Shown: one piece after another, positions 56,590 to 64,000 of the stretch | Numbering within the stretch: the stretch's first letter is position 1 | Layout: each line of letters starts with the position of its first letter | Source: Tretioscincus oriximinensis | Lineage: Eukaryota; Chordata; Lepidosauria; Squamata; Gymnophthalmidae | Assembly: GCA_022410635.1 (NCBI GenBank) | Contig: JAJVDF010000467.1 | Coordinates: 879,540-943,539 of the forward strand | Direction of reading: 5' to 3' | DNA: 64,000 nucleotides | Program-made: the position numbers and the translations under genes | The notes under the pieces: model-generated | What the model was told of the DNA's origin: nothing | The model's database searches: none | What the model saw: only the letters and a program-made list of their open reading frames with translations

Positions 56590-59015
56590 GTCTATAGTCA
56601 ACAAAAGTAAAACCTACCTACTGCAAGAATGGTAAAGTGTTGGAAACCNTAATTAAGGACAAAATTACTAAACACATGGAGAACCACGCGTTGCTGAATG
56701 AAACTCAGCATGGCTTCTGCAAAGGTAAATCATGCCTTACNAACTTGCTAGAATTCTTTGAGAGTGTTAACAAACATGTAGATAGAGGGGATCCAGTTGA
56801 TATTGTCTATCTAGATTTTCAGAAGGCTTTTTGATAAAGTCCCCCATCAAAGGCTTCCAAAAAAGCTCCATACTGTCCATAAGAGGACAGACTTTGTCCT
56901 GGATTGGAAACTGGCTAAAAGATAGAAAACAAAGGGTAGTATTAAATGGACAGTTCTCTGAGTGGAAATAGAATAGAATAGGATAGAATTCTTTATTGGC
57001 CAAGTGTGATTGGACACACAAGGAATTTGTCTTTGGTGCATATGCTCTCAGTATACATATATGCTGTTTGCTGGTTCATTTGTTGAGAACTGATTTTTTA
57101 GCTTTTTCAGAGTGGTTTCTTTTTCCTGCTCTGATCTCCCTTGTTAGTACATTTCTGGCCTGATTGTACAGCATTCTATCACCTTTTCTGTAGGCTTCTT
57201 CTTTGGAATGACGTAACTGCTTGAGTTTAGCTGTGAACCAAGGTTTATTGTTACTGTATATTCGCAAATTCCTGGTTGGTACACATAGGTCTTCACAGAA
57301 GCTGACATATGATGTTACAGTATCTATGAGTTCATCCAGGTCTGCAGAGGTGTCTTTAAAAATATTCCAGTCTGTGCAATCAAAGCAAGCCTGTAGCTTT
57401 AACTTTGCCTCCTCAGTCCAAGTCCTCACTGGTTTGATTGTTGGTTTTGTGGCTTTAAATCTTTGTTTGTAAGCAGGTACAAGGTGAATCATGCAATGAT
57501 CAGAGTGGCCCACAGCTGCTCGTGGTAAGGACCGATAAGCATCTTTTAGTGTGGTGTAGCAGTGGTCTAAGATATTCTTGCCTCTGGTGTGACAATTGAC
57601 ATGCTGGAAATATTTTGGTAGTCTGAACGAAGTATCTGAAACCTTGGTATGTGCATACTATTATCATCAATTTCCTCATTTAGCCAGGTTTCAGAAAAGC
57701 ATAGGGCATTATGAAAATCAAAATGGCATCTGTTTAAAAGAAGTATTTCATCCATCTTATTGGCAAATGAACGTAATTGGTAAGAAAGATTGAAGGGAGC
57801 GGGTTTTTTTTTTAACTCCCTTACTCCTTAGTCTATTTAAAATTCCCGCCCTTTTACCTCTTCGTTTTTGCCGTCTGTGTTTGTTTTTGGTAGTCCATGG
57901 TAGTCCCTCTTGTGGCAGTTTGGTATGGCAGTTTGGTATGGCAGTCTCCTGTGCTAAAATTTCTCAGTGTTTGTAAAGATAAATAGGGGAGAGGTTACAG
58001 AGAGCTGCTCCTTAAGTACACATTCAGGAGTATGAAGTCCGTTGAGAACTGCAGGGAGTAGTAGAAAATGAAGAAAAAGAAGAAAGAGGTAAGAAGTGGG
58101 GTACCCCAGGGATCTGCACTGGGACCCTTGCTTTTCAACATATTTATAAATGATCTGGATGCAGAGGTGAATAGTGAAGTAGTCAAGTTTGCTGATGACA
58201 TTAAACTGTTCAGGGTAGTGAAAACTGAAAGTGATTGTAAGGCACTCCAGAGTCATCTACTGAAATTGGGTGAGTGGGCATCAAACTGGAAAATGCACTT
58301 CAATTTAAGCAAGTGCAAGGTCATGCACATTGGGGCAAAGAACCACAATTACACCTACCAACTGATGGGAACCAAGCTTTCTGTGAACGAGCAAGAAAAG
58401 GATCTTGGGGTGTTAGTGGACAATTCAATGAAAATGTCAACCCAGTGTGCAGCAGCAGCAAAAAAGGCAAATTCCATGTTGGGGATAATTAGGAAAGGAA
58501 TCGAAAACAAGCCAGCAAATGTTGTTTTGCCTCTTTATAAATCTGTGGTGAGGCCACATTTGGAATACTGTGTTCAATTCTGGTCACCACATCTCAAGTG
58601 GGATATTGTGGAACTAGAGAAGGTGCAGAAAAGGGCAACAAGAATGATCAAGGGTCTGGAGCACCTGCCTTATGAAGGCTGCAAAGTGAGAACAGATAAA
58701 GGAAAGTATTTTTTTCACCCAGAGGGTCATCGGCCTGAAGAAGTAGTGGTAGCAAGACAGGACTAGACAGGTTTATGGACACCAAGGATATAAATGGATA
58801 CTAGGATGGATGTGTGGATGTTGCCTCTGGGATGGAGCAACGGGCAGGACTGCTGAAATACCATTTGCAGGGAGTCATGAACAGGAGCATATTTTGCTTT
58901 CCTCTGTTCGGACTGCCCAGGTGCATCTGGTAGGCCTCTGTGTGACACAGAATGCTGGACTTGATGGGCTGTGGCCTGATCCAGTATGGCTGTTCTTATG
59001 TTCTTATGTTCTAAT
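56590..59015 (+). mobile_element. CR1 LINE interrupted by a nested L2-like LINE
   Basis: The left part (56590-56969) encodes MENHALLNETQHGFCKGKSC and IVYLDFQKAF. The right part (58080-59015) continues with EVRSGVPQGSALGPLLFNIF, KFADDIKLFRVV and YKSVVRPHLEYCVQFWSPH, and ends in ttcttatgttcttatgttct. The break falls between ctctgagtggaaa and gaggtaagaagtgg, which are adjacent in the uninterrupted CR1 at 53200. Confidence 0.9.
56970..58079 (-). mobile_element. L2-like LINE nested in CR1
   Basis: On the minus strand, 57755-57567 encodes an endonuclease segment with LCFSETWLNEEIDD. 57513-57076 follows with GHSDHCMIHLVPAYKQ (the SDH motif at the end of the endonuclease) and the linker PWFTAKLKQLRHSKEEAYRK. 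The 3' end toward 56970 contains ttctttattggccaagtgtg, a common reptile LINE end. Frames are broken. Confidence 0.8.
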
Positions 59016-59204
59016 GACAGCAATCCACAATAATCTAGATCAGATCCATACTAAAAGCTCCCTAATCCAGAATAATTGTAGCCACACCCATAAATATGGT
59101 CTACATGTTTCCATGCATTTACTTAATCTGGGTTAGGTAGTGATATCACAGACGTAGATTTGATTAATGTGGTCTACCACTAACTCATTTTAGAACGCTC
59201 TTAT

Positions 59205-59300
59205 AATTATTTATTAATTTACATTTCTATGTTGCCCTATATCTTAAGGTCTCAGGGCAGTTAATAATAAAAACGTGATTAACTTTAGTTAAAAACAGCC
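59205..59300 (-). mobile_element. Reverse SINE/LINE tail
   Basis: ttatttattaatttacattt, ccctatatcttaaggtctca and gggcagttaataataaaaac resemble the tails at 23060 and 47100. Confidence 0.45.
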
Positions 59301-60869
59301 ACATCTAATAATAGAAGACAGCAGTTTGTCAGGCAAAGACCAGGCTGAAGAGGTCTGATCTGGATTACCACTAGTCTGTGTTGACAGTGTAGAACTAATA
59401 CTTCAAACTGGATTAGTAAATCTAGGTAGAAGGAATATGTATTTATCAGTATTACATCTGTACCAGTAATATCTTTTCCAGATTAAGAAGACATACATCC
59501 ACANATAGACTAGATCTGAGTGAGCACGGGTGTGACTGGAAGGGCTCTGTGTCAAATGTCCATTGTATCACATGTTTTAATTTTAATAATGATCAAACTG
59601 CTTAATGCTTGATAATCTTGATAAATATTATTAGATTAACTAATAAAGTGTTAACATTGTAAATGCTTAAAAGAACCAAGTCATTGTCTTGTATACATTA
59701 AAATCAAATGGCAACGAAGTAGTTTTTTCTTTCCCTTTCTTTATTTTTCAGGTGTTGTTGAGATTAGAAAATCAGAACAAACTGAAAACCTCAGGTTTAT
59801 ATCCAATTTCTACTTTATACTTTTGGTTCTGCTGAATGTCTGTTTCCTAGCTTCTTTGGGGGGAAAAACAGCATTCGAAGGAGAGTGGTTTTCTTAGGAC
59901 CTTTCATTTCAATGCAGTTACTATCATTGTTCATAAAAATATTTAAATAAAGGAATCAACATTTTAGAACAAGGGTGCCCTTTTCTCACAGCATCACAGC
60001 AGCTTGTTCATTTTTTTCATTCAGAGATGCTTCTCAGGAACAGCTAATACCTCTTCCTTAGACCTTCCACAAGTTATATATGATGGATAACAAGCTACCA
60101 GATGCTGACCTCAGTGAAGAGCTTCTGACCCAGATTCCTGTTGACGGCTGAGGTCATACTTAATATTAAAAAGAAGCTCAAAATATGTTCTTCAGATGCA
60201 CTGCCAACCCATCTTCACATGTAAACTGACAGGCAAAAAGACCAACAAAACATGCTGGTTCAAGATGTCCTCTCCAACCTCTTCCATTTTCTAATGTATC
60301 TGGAGAAAATTAACAATGCAACCAGATGTTGAAGAAGACAAGGCTCCTATACCTTTATAAGTCATATAAAAAGGGACCAGATAGTAGGAAGCTCTTTCCA
60401 TTTACTTGAAAATTGCACCTGTGTGACCCAGTAAATGGAAGCAAGAATTTCACCATGTTAGTGGCCCACAACAGAGGATAAAGATCCCCAGTTACTTTTT
60501 ATTGTGCTAAAACAGAAAGCAGATTTAATGCCCTGACCTTTTTGCCAACCTGGGGTGCTTTCCTTATGGAAGGCAACAATTTCCAGGTGCATGGTGCACA
60601 GCTGGAAAGAAGCTCCTTGCGGTACAAACATCTGTCCAGGGGAATAAGAGAGCAAGTATCTGGAACTAATTAGCAGCAAAATTTCTTGACTTCTTTTCCA
60701 AACTTCACCTCTACAAGTAAGAAGCAACATGCCTGTATGAGTCCAAACAAATACATATAGAGATAGAGACTCTTTTTTAACATTCATAGTTATAAGCAAA
60801 CACCTTGAGATGAAACTGTTTTCTTTATTATGACTTGTTAGGTTATATACTAGTTTGTTGTAGCCAGTT

Positions 60870-61130
60870 TGAGAGCCAGTTTGGTGTAGCGGTTAGAGTG
60901 TTGGACTCGTACCTGGTAGCCTCCTGGTTCGATTCCCCACTCCTCCACAAAAACCAGCTGGGTGACCATGGGCCAGTCACAGTTCTTTGAACTCTCTCAG
61001 CCCCACTTACTCCATAGGGTGTCTGTTGTGGAGAAAGCAACAAAAGCTACGTGCGCCACCCTATGGTTGGCTGGCCTGAGACCTTCGGGTATAGGGCGGG
61101 ATACAAGTACAAATAAATAAATAAATAAAT
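60870..61130 (+). mobile_element. Sauria-type tRNA SINE
   Basis: A box tggtgtagcggttagag, B box ggttcgattcc, body ccagctgggtgaccatgggc and agggtgtctgttgtggagaa, tail caaataaataaataaataaa. Confidence 0.9.
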
Positions 61131-61194
61131 AAAAATACCATTCAACTATTTCCCTAACATTTTAAAGCAATAATGTTGACAGTTGCTTTCAGCA

Positions 61195-61525
61195 GAAAGG
61201 AATAGTTCCAGGGAACCATTGCTATCAGTCGGCTGATGTTACTGTTTCCAGCCTTTTGCACTGCTATGGATAGAAGCATTCTTGCTCCTACCCAAGGAGC
61301 AAGGAGTGTGAGGATGTATTCTCTACGTTCTCCAAGCTTAGGTGCCCTGCTGCATTGCAAATTAGGGAAAACATATCATATGACATGTAGATCACAGAAA
61401 GGCTATGATACAGTATTCATACTCCCTGAAGGTATGCTTTTTCGCTATAGGAAGAATTGTGAACTACTTAATGTATGCTTAGAATTGTTCCTGTTAACTG
61501 CTTGGAGGACAATTCTTCAATCAAA
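61195..61525. repeat. Fragment of DNA repeat family H
   Basis: ggaaccattgctatcagtcg, ccagccttttgcactgctat and gaagcattcttgctcctacc, then catatgacatgtagatcaca, follow the family order. Confidence 0.5.
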
Positions 61526-61823
61526 CTAAGAGAAAATGATTGAGGGTCCTGCACCATCCTTCTTTCTTTTCATCTATATGCACTGAAGAGAAAAGTTCAA
61601 CTGATACAGTTTGTGTCTGACTGAAAGTTTGCACCTTCACACCTGTGGCTACCTCCAGATGGTTGAGAAAAATATAGGATCTGAAGTGGATTCCAGCATT
61701 GTCCCTGCTACATTTGAGGAAAGCCTCCTCAAAATGTTTTTGCTTACTGGTAGTGATTCTATGCCTTTTATATTGATAAAAATTACTGGTGATCACAATA
61801 TGTCCAGCCATTTCTTTTTATTG

Positions 61824-61915
61824 TTTTAGTTGAAAATTGAAGATTTTTAGTTGAAAATCTTCCATCAATACAGGAATTTTAGTTGAAAATCTTCCATCTT
61901 TAATTGAAAATCTTT
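61824..61915. repeat. Degenerate tandem repeat
   Basis: Four approximate copies of ttttagttgaaaatcttcca. Confidence 0.85.
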
Positions 61916-61984
61916 CAGGGGAGGCATGGAGGCCTTTCAACAGAGAAGTCATTCGTTTGAGGCCTATATGTCTGTTGTTTAAAG

Positions 61985-62085
61985 GAGTGAGCCTTCGCTT
62001 CAGTCAATCTAGCTGTTTGAAAGTAAGCAATTACAATTAAATGAATAGGTACCATCACAAAGTGATGGGGAGGACAGAACTCGTT
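61985..62085 (+). mobile_element. tRNA-derived SINE, partial
   Basis: caattacaattaaatgaata, ggtaccatcacaaagtgatg and gggaggacagaact match the 3' half of the SINE at 21246. Confidence 0.55.
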
Positions 62086-62224
62086 TTGTTCCATTTATAT
62101 AGCACTATATACAGAGCGCTGTACAGAACACAAAGGAAATACAGAGTAAATACAAATATTAAAAATCAAGTATATAACAACACAAGTTAAAATTAAGTAT
62201 ACAACATGTATTCCAATTTTGGAA

Positions 62225-62695
62225 TGTCCTGTCTGTCTTTTTCTGTATGTTCATATGGAATATTTTTTCTTATTCTGGATTTCATTCCCCCATTACCCAC
62301 TCCAGTAAATTCTTGTTCCATTTTCTTAATGTTTTAACTCTTACCTCTTCTGCCAGAGTTTGAAAATTATTTAAGAACTTAGGGACTATTAACATTTTTA
62401 ATGATCTTATCTTTGCCAGTTTGGGCAAATATTTCATTTCCTTCCATCGTTTCAATTTGGCATTCAGTTCTCTTCAGATTCTGCTGTAATTTGTGGTTAC
62501 TATTTTATTTATATTTCTAGTTATCCAGACTCCTAAGTATTTGAACTTTTTCAAGCTTGATTTTATTCCACATTCCTATCTTATTACATGTTGAACCAAT
62601 TATTTCAGATTCTGATATATTAATTTTTAAGCCTGAGATTGTCTTGAATTGATTTACAATTTCTTTCACATAACCTGCTATTTAAATTGGGTGTT
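62225..62695 (-). mobile_element. L1-like LINE ORF2 fragment
   Basis: The minus strand encodes VKEIVNQFKTISGLKIN followed by ISESEII, the L1 motif after the catalytic DD. No intact frame. Confidence 0.75.
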
Positions 62696-62703
62696 TAGAC
62701 CAC

Positions 62704-63000
62704 CTGCAGGCATGAATGGCTCAGTCACTTAGGAAATGGTCTCTCATCTGGGAGATCAGGTTTCATCCACGTGGAGAGGGGTGAACACCTTCAACTAACC
62801 TGTAGCTCTAGCCAACCCAGCTATTCAAAAGCAAGAATTGCAAGAAATTGCAACTGACTGCAAGTAGATACATGGGAACCACCACAGCCTACTGGGGAAG
62901 ATAGGATGTCAGCCTTTGGACAAAATACCTTTGTAAGCCACTTTGAGTCCCTTTGAAAAGTGAGACAAGCGGGGTATAAGAACCCAGTTCTTTTTCTTCT
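62704..63000 (+). mobile_element. tRNA-derived SINE (copy 6)
   Basis: A box tggctcagtcacttagg, weakened B box caggtttcat, body tagctctagccaacccagct and tacatgggaaccaccacagc, tail cccagttctttttcttct. Confidence 0.85.
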
Positions 63001-63093
63001 TGCTGAGCATATAATTGCTTCATTAAGTTTTTGTCCCTCTTATCAATTCTCATCACCAACTTGGTCTTTGCATCTTCCTGGAAACATCTAGGC

Positions 63094-63443
63094 CAGCGGT
63101 TCTCAACCTGTGGGTCGCCACCCCGACGGGGGTCGAATGACCAAAACGCAGGGGTCACCTAAAGCCATGTTTCCGATGGATTTAGCCACTGAGCTGGGGG
63201 GGGATGCTCCTGGCTGTCAGCGCTGGCCACGGCGATCTACCACACGTGATCGCGGCCCACATGCCCACACTCAACATGGCGGCCGCGGCCTCAGTGCCAG
63301 CATTGATGGTTTCAGTGGCTTTGGGTGGCGGACTGATCCTTGTGCTCCGCAGACTGATGAGCAGGAGCCACCAAAATTGGGGTCACCGCAACATGAGGAA
63401 CTGTATTGCGGGGTCATGGCATTGGAAAGGTTGAGAACCACTG
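63094..63443. mobile_element. Non-autonomous hAT (Charlie-type) transposon
   Basis: 350 bp; ends cagcggttctcaacctgtgg and aaaggttgagaaccactg are inverted repeats of the CAGnGGTTCTCAACC type. A perfect 8-bp duplication atctaggc lies at 63086-63093 and 63444-63451. No transposase frame; the inner part is GC-rich. Confidence 0.92.
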
Positions 63444-63454
63444 ATCTAGGCACA

Positions 63455-63545
63455 GCAAGATTTATTTATTTATTTAAAAGATTTTTACCCCGCCCTTCCC
63501 CCCGAAGGTGTCCAGGGCGGCTTACAAAAATTAAAAAATTCGGGT
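63455..63545 (-). mobile_element. Reverse SINE/LINE tail
   Basis: tttatttatttatttaaaag, ttaccccgcccttccccccg and tccagggcggcttacaaaaa form a reversed 3' end. Confidence 0.6.
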
Positions 63546-64000
63546 CGCCATGACCTTCACAAGATTAAGATCAATAATATCTATATGAAGTCCCTGGAAG
63601 AGGTCATCAGTTTTGAAATGAAGTGCTGTCAATATACAGATGACACTCAGATCTATCTCTCCATGACACCTGATTCAGCAGAGGCAGTTGAGGTGCTTGA
63701 CAGGTACTTGAAGGTAGTAATGGGAAAGATATAGGCCAATAAACTGAAATTGAATTCAGACAAGATGGAGGTACTGTGTGTTACACACTCTTATCCACAA
63801 GGAAAAGAGGCATCCTGCCTTTGATGGGGTTTCTTTGCACTGGAAAGGACAGGTACATAATCTTGGGACTCCACAGACACTTGATATTCAGGTGAAGTCT
63901 ATGGCCAGGAAAGCCTACTTTCAGCTACGGCTGCTTCACCTGTTATTTCCATTTTTGGATGGGAACAGATTGGACTATTATAATGTGATCTATGTGGGGC
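63546..64000 (+). mobile_element. L2-like LINE reverse transcriptase fragment
   Basis: Encodes MKSLEEVISFEMKCCQYTDD (motif C, YTDD), TQIYLSMTPDSAEAVEVL and ANKLKLNSDKMEVLCV. One in-frame stop is visible (tag near 63732). It continues off the right end. Confidence 0.85.

Larger units (their letters stand above)
49208..64000 (-). other. PAPPA2 intron before exon a (partial)
   Basis: At least 14.8 kb. It holds the L1-like piece (49575-50745), CR1 copies, an N gap, a nested LINE, a Sauria SINE, L1, L2, SINE and hAT copies. No LNR-module exon was recognised. 53400-55860 and 59300-60860 show nothing I can name except the tandem repeats and the ORF listed. Confidence 0.7.

Overview
The window is a piece of vertebrate nuclear genome, almost certainly from a squamate reptile (lizard, gecko or snake lineage). 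The evidence is a coding gene split by GT-AG introns and an interspersed-repeat mix of Sauria-type tRNA SINEs, CR1, L2-like and L1-like LINEs, Penelope-like elements and many short hAT/foldback DNA transposons. There is no bacterial operon, CRISPR array or free-standing RNA gene. Single Ns and one 460-base N run (52518-52977) mark a draft assembly.

The only host gene I can support is PAPPA2 (pappalysin-2, the metzincin protease that cleaves IGFBP-5 and IGFBP-3), on the minus strand. Fourteen consecutive internal exons lie between 49207 and 3196. They total 2700 bp (900 codons), with phases that agree at every junction, no in-frame stop and GT/AG at every boundary. They run from just before the catalytic domain ([11 protein letters not shown] plus the YMSY Met-turn, 42333-42626), through the central region with a split fibronectin-III-like fold and a CDDG...GDGC cysteine-rich repeat, to the first CCP/sushi modules. 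The N-terminal half (propeptide, laminin-G-like domain, first LNR modules) lies beyond 64000, or less likely in the N gap. The last CCP modules, final LNR and stop codon lie to the left of position 1.

All the rest is intron, and much of it is mobile DNA. Left part (1-30 kb): tRNA-SINEs, CR1, L1 and L2 fragments, palindromic MITEs, two small Penelope-like insertions (8832-9023 and 19669-19792), a hAT element with an 8-bp duplication (11290-11792), a solo LTR with a 5-bp duplication (25273-26017) and a long G-rich tract next to imperfect palindromes (29258-29720). Middle (31-43 kb): a 3.3-kb head-to-head Penelope-like element flanked by a perfect 16-bp target-site duplication, then Sauria SINEs, CR1 copies, foldback elements and a hAT element inside CR1. 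Right part (43-64 kb): an L1-like ORF2 remnant, CR1 copies (one split by the N gap, one split by a nested L2-like LINE), a second Sauria SINE, L1 and L2 pieces, and a hAT element with an 8-bp duplication (63094-63443).

The most interesting signal is in the Penelope-like elements. Their ends carry a small hammerhead-ribozyme-like motif (CTGAAGA, a 6-bp stem II with a 2-nt loop, GAAA, and a stem III reduced to almost nothing). Three separate insertions share one asymmetric end structure: one terminus ends in CTTTGCTGGAC, the other in a tail of about 35 bp ending in CTATTTCTCTG, in opposite orientations, with 14-16 bp target-site duplications.
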